Of a stretch of DNA of 64,000 nucleotides, positions 52,694 to 62,671 are shown piece after piece. The translations under genes were made by a program, and so were the position numbers. The stretch lies in NCBI RefSeq assembly GCF_014839805.1, contig NC_051124.1, positions 9,052,001 to 9,116,000 on the forward strand, read 5' to 3'. Below the pieces are notes generated by a model. It ran no database searches. It saw only the letters and a program-made list of their open reading frames with translations, and was not told the origin of the DNA. Source of the stretch: Manduca sexta (taxonomy: Eukaryota; Arthropoda; Insecta; Lepidoptera; Sphingidae). Numbering within the stretch: the stretch's first letter is position 1; every line of letters begins with the position of its first letter.

Positions 52694-52977
52694 CTAGCTG
52701 ACCCGACAGACGTTGTCCCGTCTTAACTATGAATTTGCAGCGCGCACTCAGTCAATTGCGGACAGTTATTTCAAACAATTGACAGTTATATCAAATTAAT
52801 ATTTTCGTAAAGTTTTCTTAAATTTTCTAATTTTCCGCGCAATTTTTGTTTTTTTTTTCACAAAAACCTTCTCCTGACAATAACAAACACAACAAAAAAA
52901 AATAGTGAAACCGGTCCAGCCGTTCACGCGTGGTGGCGTGACCAAGGGAAGTAGGGATTAATTTTTATATATATAGA
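52694..52977 (-). mobile_element. Helitron family G, deletion derivative
   Basis: A|CTAGCTGACCCGACAGACGT, TGTCCCGTCTTAACTATGAA, ACAATTGACAGTTATATCAA, TTTTCCGCGCAATTTTTG, CCAGCCGTTCACGCGTGGTG, GCGTGACCAAGGGAAGTAGG, TATATATAGA|T. On the minus strand it is TC...CTAG between A and T. It lacks the 180-base core seen at 14870 and 63479. Confidence 0.88.
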
Positions 52978-52984
52978 TAGATAA

Positions 52985-53268
52985 TGTGCTAAGGTAGTTT
53001 GGGCATTTGGAGAGGATTAGTGATAGGAGACTGACAAAGAGGGTTTATAAGGCGAATGTGGATGGAAGAGTCGGTAGGGGTCGATCGCACCGAACCTTCG
53101 AATATTAAATATCTGACATTCTTAGTAAAGGTCAGGTCAAACTCCCCTGAAGAAGCAGGAATGCATGAAAAGATTAATGTAGGTGGAGGAAGCGATGGAA
53201 GTATGCCAGAATCGTGCAAAGAGGCAATCCATAGTACGATAGAGGTGTGATACTATGTATATATGTAT
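52985..53268 (+). pseudogene. Non-LTR retrotransposon C-terminal fragment, decayed
   Basis: In one plus frame, with stops, reads FGHLERISDRRLTKRVYKAN, VDGRVGRGRSHRTFEY, SDILSKGQVKLP; after a frame change CMKRLM and VEEAMEVCQNR. This is the familiar arthropod LINE ending (RLVKRVYKANVDGRVGRGRP...GQVKS...RACMKRLMKVDEAREVCKDR). At least four stops and one frame change show it is long dead. Confidence 0.8.
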
Positions 53269-53274
53269 GTATTG

Positions 53275-53450
53275 TAATATATAAAGGTGAAGAGTTTGTT
53301 TGCTTGTTTAAACGCGATAATCTCAGGAACTATATTAAATTTAGACCGATTTTTAATTTTCACTGATCAGAAGCTATATTATTCCGGTGTGCCTTAGGTT
53401 ACTTTTTATCCCGAAAAAACTTTCTACACAGACGGAGCCGCAGGCGAAAA
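53275..53450 (+). mobile_element. Lep1-type Helitron
   Basis: AATATATAAAGGTGAAGAGT, TTGTTTGCTTGTTTAAACGC, GATAATCTCAGGAACTATAT, CACTGATCAGAAGCTATATT, TTACTTTTTATCCCGAAAAA, ACGGAGCCGCAGGCGAAAAC. The CTAG end is lost. Confidence 0.72.
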
Positions 53451-53599
53451 CAATATTTATATAAAATCGTCTTTACATTAACTAAAAGAAGTTAGGTTAC
53501 AGGAAACAAGTCCTACAACTGTTATGTACTCACAATTAATAATTATAATTAATCACATTCACCACCACATGTTATAACATAAGATGTTGTTATGTTTTG

Positions 53600-53850
53600 T
53601 CACTTCTTATTATGTTTTATCTCTTTTGTCTGTTTTAAGTTTTTACTTATATACCTAAATAATATTAGTAACAAATATTATTATTTTTGCCGCTGTACTA
53701 ATATATAAATTTGCATGCTGTGGTCTCCTGTAATTGAAGAGGCACGTCACATTGTTAATTATACCAATACTACGACATTGTATTTATTATAAGCCGTGTA
53801 CCCTTTGTTGGAGGTCCTTAAATAAATAAATAAGTATTTAAATGAATAAA
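53600..53850 (+). mobile_element. Possible LINE 3' untranslated end
   Basis: GCCGTGTACCCTTTGTTGGA, GGTCCTTAAATAAATAAATAAG has the tail style of jockey-type LINE ends (TTGGTCCTAATAAATAAATAA). No coding part. Confidence 0.4.
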
Positions 53851-53859
53851 TAAATTCTA

Positions 53860-54400
53860 TGCTAAGTAACCACGAACTCATAACTAGAAATAACAGAAGG
53901 CAAAAATATATCAAGATATATATAACAAGACCAACACATCAATAAGACGGAATAAGTTATAAACCAAAAGTTTGCACAAACTATTCCTATAACAATGACA
54001 GGAAAATCCAAAGACAGGACTCCCAAAAGGACATGTAAGATATTCCAGTTTTACTTCGCCACAAACTTGCAAGTATCACGGGAATATGAAACAGCAATAC
54101 CGGGAAAACACAATGCAATCAAACTTGGTTACAGTCGAAAATTATTCTTGAACATACAAAACATTGTAGGCTTTATTAACTGTGTAATAGAGTCTGAATC
54201 TGCAAGTCTGTACTGGTAAAGGTAAAACCACAACGCTAAATGTAAGCGTATTTACGGGACTGCAGATGTTAGTGCTCAGAGAAACATCCAGAAACAATGT
54301 AAAGTTACATTGTATAAAACTAATTTTACATTGTAAGTAATCAAAGTATTATTCATGGCCCATTCTTTGGAGAGTTCAATTTAAACTTAATTAATAAAAT
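53860..54400. other. AT-rich DNA, nothing recognised
   Basis: The 74-codon frame at 53995-54219 is not recognised. Confidence 0.45.
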
Positions 54401-54405
54401 TGTTG

Positions 54406-54443
54406 CACCAACTACTTACTACAGTAGTAGTAAGTAGTTGGTG
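54406..54443. repeat. Perfect hairpin at the 5' edge of a retroposon, 17-bp arms
   Basis: CACCAACTACTTACTAC (54406-54422), loop AGTA, and the exact inverse at 54427-54443. The right arm leads straight into the type E head (GTTGGTGGTATCTCTCATAT). Confidence 0.92.
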
Positions 54444-54785
54444 GTATCTCTCATATGTGAGCGTCCGCCTGGGTAGGTATTACCGCAATGTCTATTTCTG
54501 CATGTGAGCGTCCGCCTGGGTAGTTACCACCGCAATGTCTGTTTTTTCCGCTAAGCAACAGTGTGTAATCACTTTTGTGTTCCAGTTAGAAGGACACACT
54601 TATACTGGATATAATAAGACTTAACATTTCATGCCTTAGGATGGCGACCGCAGTAGAATACCAAACGATACTTTGTAATTCAAGGTGTTGGATAATGTTT
54701 CTGCTGTTTATGGGCAGTCGTATCGCTTACCATCAGGCAACCGACAAGATCGTCTCGTCATTTAAAGCAATAAATAAAAAAAACA
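54427..54785 (+). mobile_element. GGTGGT-head retroposon type E with internal head duplication
   Basis: Head GTTGGTGGTATCTCTCATAT; then TGTGAGCGTCCGCCTGGGTA occurs twice (54455 and 54501), a tandem duplication of about 46 bases. Continues AAGCAACAGTGTGTAATCAC, CAAGGTGTTGGATAATGTTT, TCGCTTACCATCAGGCAACC and ends TTAAAGCAATAAATAAAAAA. Confidence 0.88.
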
Positions 54786-54789
54786 ACTC

Positions 54790-55210
54790 ATATTCAAGTG
54801 AATTAAATGTAGGAAGAAGTAAAAATATATTTTAAACAATTACAATTGAATGTCGCGACAAACACTCACTTGCTCTTACTACTCTTACTCTTCCTTACTT
54901 ACTCTTGTTTTATATATTCCTAAACACTAACCATATTTTTATTTATTTTAAATTTTTATTTAAGGAGCTTGATCGTTATTTCACGATTATATCGCTCCAT
55001 ACGTCCGTTTTTACCGATGCGTACTCAATTTTCATATCAAAATATTTTTTTAATAAAAACCTTCTTCCGATATAGGAACTGACAAAAACTTTGTACTGCC
55101 CACAATTATTTAATTTGAATCTGAATGCTACAAACAATACGACCCAGAACTTTTTATGATATTAAAATGCCCTCGACATACTGAGACACCATATGTTATA
55201 TCGTATCATG
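54790..55210. other. AT-rich DNA, nothing recognised
   Basis: Contains short CTTACTCTT repeats near 54870-54905. Confidence 0.5.
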
Positions 55211-55213
55211 ACT

Positions 55214-55660
55214 TTGCTAGTGGTAGGATTTGAATCCGCCCGGATAGACCCCCTATACAAGGAGTAAATCTCGCTATAATGACCTACGTCAATTTCTCTG
55301 ATCCGGGATGAGCCTATGTATATCCGGTTTCTAATAAGCCAACATAAATGACGTACGCCCTAAACTGCCCTTCCGACTATTTTTATCATCTCCATCCAAT
55401 GGTTGTCTGGTAGAGATCGCCTCAAGCGATAAGACCGCCATTTGTACCACCAATATTTTAATCATTTTCACCCTCTGTATACAAATTTGTCTTGTTTTTT
55501 ATATTTAAGGTGTACAATAAAGTTTAAATAAAATAAATAAAATAAAATAAATGGTACGACTGGCGATGCATAATAATATCCCATCAGTCGACATTCTTCC
55601 TAAACCCTATAACCATCAGGTGCGGCAGGACATTTTATGGTGCCCCTATAACATAGAAAT
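55214..55660 (+). mobile_element. GGTGGT-head retroposon type D, split by a LINE tail
   Basis: Part one 55214-55357: TTTGCTAGTGGTAGGATTTG, AATCCGCCCGGATAGACCCC, GATCCGGGATGAGCCTATGT. Part two 55554-55660: GTACGACTGGCGATGCATAA, CCCATCAGTCGACATTCTTC, ATAACCATCAGGTGCGGCAG, GTGCCCCTATAAC. The break falls in the CATAATTGTGTCGACTG segment. Confidence 0.82.
55358..55553 (+). mobile_element. LINE 3' end (AGAGATCGCC...GATAAG type) nested in type D
   Basis: CTGGTAGAGATCGCCTCAAG, CGATAAGACCGCCATTTGTA, CCACC, then GGTGTACAATAAAGTTTAAA and an AATAAAATAAAATAAAT tail. This is a very common lepidopteran LINE 3' end. Flanked by GTACG on both sides (55353-55357 and 55554-55558), a likely target duplication. 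Confidence 0.82.
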
Positions 55661-55761
55661 CTTAATGCACAACCGTGAAACCGAAACACAATTGCACCGC
55701 GCAGTTTAACAGTAGAAAAAGAATCGGTATCGGCCGGTATCTACCCAGACCAGACCTTTAG

Positions 55762-56118
55762 TAGTGGCTAAGGGTCCATATAACCCGTTTCTATAATCCC
55801 GTTTCCTTTCCATTGGCACATGTCCAAAAGTAAAAGTTCAGGAAATGGAAATTTTCTAAAGTAGTGCAAAAAAAAATATATTTTATATTTGGGTTAGAAT
55901 TTGGATTCAATTACCAATAAAAAAATACATAAGTTTTGTTATTATTTGGTATTATATATACATTTCTCGATAAAGATCTAGATATTATTTTTATGAGATG
56001 TGCCTTTTTCCAAATTGCATATTCAATTATCATTGGAACGATTTCCAGACCGCCTTTATGTATATTAGTACCTATATGATATGTCGGCTTTTTCAGAATA
56101 TTTCACCTTTCGCCACTG
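55762..56118. mobile_element. CAGTGGC-TIR MITE, long copy
   Basis: Left TAGTGGCTAAGGGTCCATAT, right TTTCACCTTTCGCCACTG. Shares TCATTGGAACGATTTCCAGA and AGTACCTATATGATATGTCG with 24916-25077. About 195 bases longer than that copy. Confidence 0.72.
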
Positions 56119-56119
56119 C

Positions 56120-56895
56120 ACTCTAGAGATAACTAACACTTGCATTCATTGAAACACTATGACAGGAAATTATGTACGAGCTACGTACCATTATACCTCT
56201 CACGCCAAAGACAGCAAGACACCTCACAAATGAATAATTCACCGACGAATAAAACTTAAGTAATACATACGAAGGTAGACCATAAAATCCATGCCTTATA
56301 ACTTAACGACTGGAATAGAGTTATTCTTATGGACCTTGGGTTTAATGCTACACGATAAAACTGAGAAGGCATGTTTATTAGAGATCTAGAATGTTCTGCG
56401 TTTCTAGTACTTTATTGATAGTAAGACGTAAAATTCTATGGCGAAAATGTATGAAGCGTGGAAGCTGTAATTGGCACTATGTTATGGAGTAATGATATTT
56501 ACTAGAATTCTGTTAGATATTAATACAAAATAATATTAGCTGTATATTAAAATATGTATTTGATTCGACTGAACACATCTATTAATGTGTTTTTATAAAA
56601 TTTTCAAAGGAAAACGGACTTAATTTCGGTTGACATAAATTGAAATTATTTCAGCTGCATAAATTGATGTTTTTTTAATGGGAATATTATTATTGAGTAC
56701 CAACCTAGTACTAATAAAGTGTGTGTAATAGATTGTTTCGATGCTCCTGTATAATGTCGTACGATAAATCATATTCCTCAAAATTATCATGCAATTTTAC
56801 AGGCCTAATGCTTCATATCTTTAGAAACTAAGACTGATACTGCAGCAACTATTAACGACACATATATTGTGTGTGTGTCAATTAATGACAATAAA
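56120..56895. other. Unique AT-rich DNA
   Basis: No family or exon recognised. Confidence 0.5.
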
Positions 56896-56899
56896 GTAA

Positions 56900-57092
56900 G
56901 CCCGGAGTTTCTTTCTACCTTTCTTCTTCGGGTAGTCATCGCTTGGGTAATTACTGAAAGGCTGGTAGGTAAGCTAGGCCAGGTCTTGAGTGTTATTCAA
57001 AATAATAATTATGTTTTTAAATTGTTTTGACGTATCATAAGTGCAACTTTGTTCGCCTACGTGATAAATAAAGTATTTTATTTTATTGTGTG
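56900..57092 (+). mobile_element. LINE 3' end
   Basis: CGGGTAGTCATCGCTTGGGT, AATTACTGAAAGGCTGGTAG, then GACGTATCATAAGTGCAACT, TTGTTCGCCTACGTGATAAA, TAAAGTATTTTATTTTATT. The ATAAGTGCAAC...CCTACGTGAATAAA wording is a common lepidopteran LINE tail. Confidence 0.65.
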
Positions 57093-57094
57093 TA

Positions 57095-57940
57095 CAATAA
57101 GTGTTACTGTATTCCGAACTGAGGAAATTTCGCACACATCCACAAATAATGATACACGTTCGTGCACATGGGATACGCCACGGGAAGAAATATCGCGCTA
57201 GCTTTCCGGCACAACCTTACTGTGACGGTTTTTTTCTGGCCATTTGGCAGCAACCAGGTCCGACAGCTTTACGTTCCCACCGGTGATAGTTATGGACGAT
57301 TTTATTTGTTACACTTCTCTTATGATTCATTGTACTGTTTAGGTATTTTGATTTTTAATGAATTTGTATCATTGATGTATTACTACGTACTAGATTCGGC
57401 GTTCCGAACATTCACTGTGTTCCACTGCATTGAATTGGAAGCCATTCAAACTGAATTTAATATGACTATTGACAGCTTGTGGTTGTGTAAGGAGTGGCGC
57501 TCGTGATAAGTGTAAACCTGGATTTAAATAAAAAATATTAGTGAAATAAGTAAAATTATTTGTTGTTCAAATGAATTAATTTTGCAGCCATTTTAGGTCA
57601 GATTTTGGATAAATAGTTTATATAGACGTTCGTGTCTATAAAATATACGTCGATGATTAGTATGTGTTGCTTGCGATTTTGTCCGCGTGTAAAGCCATAG
57701 GACAAGGAAGGAAAAAAAATATGTTCCCCAAAATATATCATAAATTAAATCTTAATATTATCGAAATGCAACAAAGGCATGAAGTATGAAAAAATGTAGA
57801 GCTAAAGTACTATGTCAGTCGACTTCGAAAAAGAAAATACAGACTCATGGTAAAAAATAAATTCAATATAAAAGAAGCGAAGACGTTTCCTCTCCCTAAT
57901 CAATTTAACCATATTTCAATAACTCTGATTCAAGGAACTG
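57095..57940. other. Unique DNA; 114-codon frame not recognised
   Basis: The frame at 57162-57506 (start MHMGYATGRNIALAFRHNLT) directly follows the LINE tail. It has no recognised domain and is aromatic-rich. GC-richer at 57160-57290. Confidence 0.3.
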
Positions 57941-57944
57941 AACG

Positions 57945-58222
57945 GACTGCCTCGGTGGCGTAGTTGTACTGCATGCGCGGTACGACAGCGCTCTGAGATC
58001 CTGGGTTAGAATCCTGGGTCGGGTAAAGTGATATTTGGGTTTTTCTGCAAGTATCAGCCCGGAGTCTGGAATTTGTGCCCGATATGGCGATAAGTTCGCC
58101 CCCTATCACATCATGGGACGGAACAAACTTGGCGAAAAGTGGGTGCCTTGGTTGCGCCTCTGCATACCCCTTCGGGGATAAATGCGTGATGTTGTGTGTG
58201 TGTGTGTGTGTGTGTGTTTGAT
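57945..58222 (+). mobile_element. SINE-B, reference full-length copy
   Basis: Head ACTGCCTCGGTGGCGTAGTT with A-box-like GTGGCGTAGTTG, TGCATGCGCGGTACGACAGC, degenerate B box GGGTTAGAATCCTGGGTCGG, then TATCAGCCCGGAGTCTGGAA, TTTGTGCCCGATATGGCGAT, ATCATGGGACGGAACAAACT, CCCCTTCGGGGATAAATGCG and an 11-fold GT run (58196-58217). Confidence 0.92.
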
Positions 58223-58224
58223 TC

Positions 58225-59465
58225 AACGAACTGCTCTGGAACTTGGCACTCGTTCATATCTAAGACTCTTTTATCGTCAAAGCAGATATTCTACAACCTC
58301 TGTCGTCGTTATATCCAACTATTCTCTTTTTACTTTCATATTAGATTTTACCACATATAATACAACATGCAATATGAATTCTGTTGCTTTACCTACCGTT
58401 TTTAATATTAAGATTAAGAATTAGATAAATTCTTCGAGGATATGCATTATTTTTAGTATATTACAGACCTTATATTAGTTTGTCGAGAATCAGTAGCACA
58501 ATTCATTGCACTTATTTTTAACATATGTTATATTTTATCGCGAAAACATATTAAAATATCGTCAAGCTGTTTACCTTTTGTGTGAATAAAAATAAGGTGC
58601 ATGTCAGTCGCTCACTGATACCTACTATTATGGTCGATCGTTACAAGTACTCCCTTCCTCACCCCGCGGCCCTGCACACGTTCCGCTCGTTCCCTGCGGC
58701 GGCACGGGTGATGTGCTTGATCTATCAATTCCGCGTAAGTTTCCATTATTATTATTTTTGTACTTTTATATGATCTTTTACATAGAAAACTAATTTGGGT
58801 GTTTCGGATTTATAATATACAAAAATTAATCTCGTATATGACAGTATCATATCAATCAAAGTATTCTACAGCAACTGACGAATTGGTCACATCTATAATT
58901 TCGACTTCGTGACGCGCAATTTTATTCTACGTTCAACAGTCGCCAAAATTCGATGCTGAATCGAAACAGTCAATAAAACGATCAAATTAGACACAAGAAT
59001 TCACATTCATTTGCCGAAACAATGGAGGCTCTATGATAATTACACTTTAACGTAGGCGGCAAATAACCTAAAATGAAACTATAAAAACTAACCTTAAAAA
59101 TTAAAAAAGCCTATATTCTGCTTCCAATCATACTCTATCTGTGAAAACTGCATGAAAACTAGTTCAATAGTTTTGGAGATGTGCGACAAACAACTAAACA
59201 GACACAAAAGGATTTTAAAAATCCCTGATTTGCGTTCTATTACTCCTCTTTCGTCATTGCGTTGCTATTTTGATACTTTTTTCAATGTACAGACTACAGG
59301 CACACCGGGCTCTGCTGTTCTTATGTTAATTTTTTCAACACCAAAATAATTTTGGAAATTCTTCAGCATAGTGCGTCACTGTGAAGATGGAAATTGGAAT
59401 TGGGATGTTTAACGCTTTTTTTAATGAAATAAATCTTGCAACAATGTTTTTTTTTGGAAATTTAT
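58225..59465. other. Mostly unique DNA with a GC-rich patch at 58610-58735
   Basis: CACCCCGCGGCCCTGCACAC, GTTCCGCTCGTTCCCTGCGG, CGGCACGGGTGATG stands out; it ends TTCCGCGTAAGTTTCC, with a donor-like GTAAGT. It could be a small noncoding first exon or promoter patch; no core promoter was confirmed. Confidence 0.3.
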
Positions 59466-59469
59466 TCTT

Positions 59470-59525
59470 GATAATGATTTCTTGTAATGACGCGAATGTT
59501 AGACATTGAAATTAAATAGTTGTAA
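59470..59525 (+). mobile_element. Fold-back element H, left end
   Basis: ATAATGATTTCTTGTAATGA, CGCGAATGTTAGACATTGAA, ATTAAATAGTTG. Confidence 0.65.
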
Positions 59526-59529
59526 TTTA

Positions 59530-60085
59530 TTATATTTTATTAAAATAGCGTTGGCATTATATTATTATATCGCATTATCGTTCCAATTTAACTTGATACT
59601 GGAAGGAGTGAATTTAAATAGAATCTACCCGCGGGTAACAACCCATCACCGAATAATATTTTCTTTAAATAATAATAATGTTCTCCATACATTTCAATAC
59701 ATCGTTCAAGTTTCACTCCATTATATTTAACACAAAAGCCGTTGTACTAAACAAAGAACTACCTAAAATATTTCACTGATCAAAATAAAGGAAGGTTTCC
59801 ATGATAGATGCCTATTATGTCGATCAGCCGTAAATATTTTCACGCGCCTTTTGGTTCGTGAAAAATTTAGCTTTAAAAATGTTTTGTCTTAAGTGGATAG
59901 GCGAGGAAAGTCGTTGAGACCACTTATTGCGAGACGGTGTGCCGTTTTTGTAGATAAATAAATTATTCCCACGATAATATTATCTCGGCTTATTCGAATT
60001 CGTAGAATTTTTGTTGTTTTTCCTTTGAGACTGTATATTTAATGGTGTGTCATTAATGCTCATAAAACTGAAAAATATACTCTGA
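59530..60085. other. AT-rich DNA, nothing recognised
   Basis: No family seen. Confidence 0.5.
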
Positions 60086-60087
60086 CA

Positions 60088-60385
60088 TATTTTTTTTTAT
60101 TGCTTTGATTGATGAGACGAGATATTCGCCTGATGGTAAGCGATACGACCGCACATAAACAGTAGAAACACCATCCAACAAAGTATTGTTTGGTATTCCA
60201 CTGCGCGCGCCTTCCTGAGACATGAAGTGTTAAGTCTTATTATGTCCAGTAGTTACTACAATGTCCTACAAACCTGAACGTAACAGTGAGTAAACACTGC
60301 TGCTTGGCGGCAGAAATAGACATTGTGGTGGTACCTACCCAGACGGATTGTCACATATGAGAGACCTAACACTAGTGAAGTTTTT
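60088..60385 (-). mobile_element. GGTGGT-head retroposon type E, near full length
   Basis: T-run (poly-A) at 60090, then TTGCTTTGATTGATGAGACG, TCGCCTGATGGTAAGCGATA, ACATAAACAGTAGAAACACC, TGAGACATGAAGTGTTAAGT, GTGGTGGTACCTACCCAGAC, CACATATGAGAGACCTAACA, CTAGTG. The whole of type E in reverse. Confidence 0.9.
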
Positions 60386-60459
60386 GTACCATTCGTCAAA
60401 AATTGATTACCCCCATAAGTAATGGTTCTTTGCCACGTGAAACCACATATAATTTCATT

Positions 60460-60675
60460 ATCCTTATACATATTATTATTATAAAATAAAGTCTCCGCTG
60501 CGTATGTCTGTCTGTATGAACGCGTTAAACTTAACATCTCCTTAACGTATTTCTGTGAAATTTGGTATGGAGATAGTTTGAGACCCTGGGAAGGTCATAG
60601 GCTACTTTTTATCCCGGGAAAATATATAGGGGGACTTTTATCCCAGACGAAGCCGCGAGCAAAAGTTACTCAAGA
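60460..60675 (+). mobile_element. Lep1-type Helitron, well preserved body
   Basis: TTATAAAATAAAGTCTCCGC, TGCGTATGTCTGTCTGTATG, TGAAATTTGGTATGGAGATA, GTTTGAGACCCTGGGAAGGT, CATAGGCTACTTTTTATCCC, CAGACGAAGCCGCGAGCAAA, AGTTACT (CTAG lost). Confidence 0.8.
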
Positions 60676-60680
60676 TTAAT

Positions 60681-60755
60681 ATATAAAGCTGAAGAGTTTG
60701 TTTGTTTCTTTGTTTGAACGCGCTAATCTCAAGAACTTATCAAATAGCGGAACTC
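60681..60755 (+). mobile_element. Helitron 5' end only
   Basis: TATATAAAGCTGAAGAGTTT, GTTTGTTTCTTTGTTTGAAC, GCGCTAATCTCAAGAAC is the 5' end of the type whose reverse is at 40640-40685. Truncated just before family F begins. Confidence 0.7.
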
Positions 60756-60791
60756 CCCCCCTCACCCGATGTGAGACACAATTGTTACCCA

Positions 60792-61091
60792 TCACTATAT
60801 AGTATAAAACAAAGTCGCTTTCTCTGTCCCTATCTCCCTTTGTATGCTTAATCTTTAAAACTACGCAACGGATTTTGATGCGGTTTTTTTTAATAGATAG
60901 AGTGATTCAAGAGGAAGGTTTATATGTATAATAACATCCATTAAATAGTGGAGAAATACTGTTATTTTGTTATGTTATACCCGTGCAAAGCCAGAGCGGG
61001 CGGCTATGTTTTTATATACAACATTCACAGTTTTTCTGTAGTGTATTTAGTATCAGCATTGCATCCGTGCGAAGTCGGGGCGGGTCGCTAG
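60792..61091 (+). mobile_element. Helitron family F, non-autonomous, perfect ends
   Basis: A|TCACTATATAGTATAAAAC ... TCGGGGCGGGTCGCTAG|T. Same order as 10236 and 21418. Internal end-like motif GCAAAGCCAGAGCGGGCGGC near 60985-61004. Confidence 0.9.
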
Positions 61092-61099
61092 TTGATAAT

Positions 61100-61255
61100 A
61101 ATAAAGACCATTTCGAATCATAAAAAAAATACCTCAAGAACTACTAAACCGGTTTTGAATTTATTTTCACTAATAGAAAGCTACAATACTCCTGAGTACT
61201 TTAGGCTTTTATATTGGATAACACTTTCATGCGAGAAACCACAGGCGAGAGCTAG
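61100..61255 (+). mobile_element. Lep1-type Helitron, 3' end intact
   Basis: CCTCAAGAACTACTAAACCG, CACTAATAGAAAGCTACAAT, ACTCCTGAGTACTTTAGGCT, CACAGGCGAGAGCTAG|T. Confidence 0.72.
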
Positions 61256-61472
61256 TTATTAATAAAATTACAACGCAAACAGAAGGATATAATACTGACA
61301 CGGGGCTAATTGCTCAAATATCAAACGTCTTTGATATCCAACCTCAATCAAATATTTATACATATCCCAGCTACTGTAATATTTATTTTGGGATCATAGA
61401 CTTTGGAATAGAGGGGAACTTATTTGTAGGAAACTGATTTAATGCTTTTATTTTGTTGAGAATTATTGGAAA

Positions 61473-61808
61473 CTAGCTGACCCGACAGACGTTGTCCCGT
61501 CTTAACTATTTGCAGCGCGCATTCAGTCAATCGCTGACAGTTATTTCAAACAATTGACAGTTATATAAAATTAATATTTTCATTAAGTTTTCTTAAGCTA
61601 TTTTTTTTTAAAAAGAAGAAGACGGAAGTTTTCTTAAATTTTCTAATTTTCCGCGCAATTTTTTGAATTTTTCCTTCCATAAGAACCTTCTGACAATAAC
61701 AAACACAACAACAAAAAATAATAGTGAAATCGGTCCAGCCGTTCACGCGTGGTGGCGTGACCAAGGGAAATAGGGATTCATTTTTTTATATATATATATA
61801 TATATAGA
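61473..61808 (-). mobile_element. Helitron family G, deletion derivative
   Basis: A|CTAGCTGACCCGACAGACGT ... CCAGCCGTTCACGCGTGGTG ... TATATAGA|T. Close relative of 52694-52977 with an extra A/T-rich segment near 61600 and a longer (TA)n at 61788-61806. Confidence 0.88.
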
Positions 61809-61892
61809 TGTTTGATACTATGCGTTGTTTGCACCTCCGCCCGTATGTAAGTCCTTTCTCTATTCACAGTCAAGTTTATCAACATTCAAAAT

Positions 61893-62120
61893 TAAGCCAA
61901 GCAACAGTGTGTAGTCATTGTTGTGTTCCGGTTCAAAGGACATTGTAGCCAGTGTAACTAACATCTCACGTCTCAGAATGGCGAGCGCAGGGGAGAACCA
62001 AACGATATGTTATATTTCACGGTGTTGGATGGCGTTTCTACTGTTTATAGGCGGTCGTATCGCTTACCATCAGACGAACGGCAAGCTCGTCTCGTCATTC
62101 ACAGCAATAAAAAAATAAAA
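61893..62120 (+). mobile_element. GGTGGT-head retroposon type E, head missing
   Basis: AAGCAACAGTGTGTAGTCAT, ACATTGTAGCCAGTGTAACT, TCTCAGAATGGCGAGCGCAG, GTTTCTACTGTTTATAGGCG, TCGCTTACCATCAGACGAAC, CTCGTCATTCACAGCAATAA and A-run. Confidence 0.85.
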
Positions 62121-62124
62121 TTCA

Positions 62125-62665
62125 ATACAAATAACTATATGCGACTACAAATATTACTTCGAAACTCGCCGGAAATAAATCTTGAAGGTCTTGCAACTTG
62201 TACGTTCCAATGAAAAACTTCTAAAGGAAATATTTAATTTCATTTTCACAGCAACGAAGTGGAATGAAGATTGTTCCTCGTTTAGAAGTAATATTCCTGT
62301 TGGAATTTCTTGAGTGCAAATGGATAACGAGAATCAAGTTATAGGTTGACGGTTACTAATAATATCTAATTATGAACAACTGTTCGATATGTTAACAAGG
62401 TCATATATACAATATATTTATAAGATATTAAGATATCATTAAAAATTAAGTTCATCTTAACACACGGTCAACTCCCCGTAGTAGCTTGTCCTACCTGCCT
62501 TTTTCAATTAAGGATCCCAATCGTAATTTTCAGTACGACTCCGAGTATAAACCAATTAAAACAAGTAATTTGTAAGCGTGTAATAAATCTTTGGATTGGA
62601 GCACCTTAGCGATGGATCAAAAATAATAATCCGGATCGTTTATTGAACACGGGAGGAAACCGGTA
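62125..62665. other. Mostly unique DNA
   Basis: CACGGTCAACTCCCCGTAGT (62464-62483) shares GGTCAACTCCCCGTAG with 45688-45705; perhaps a trace of an unrecognised repeat. Confidence 0.4.
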
Positions 62666-62671
62666 GTAATT

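Noticed and set aside
58196..58217. (GT)n run as an independent microsatellite
   Set aside because: It is the tail of SINE-B, seen also at 9500, 33350 and, reversed, at 50610.
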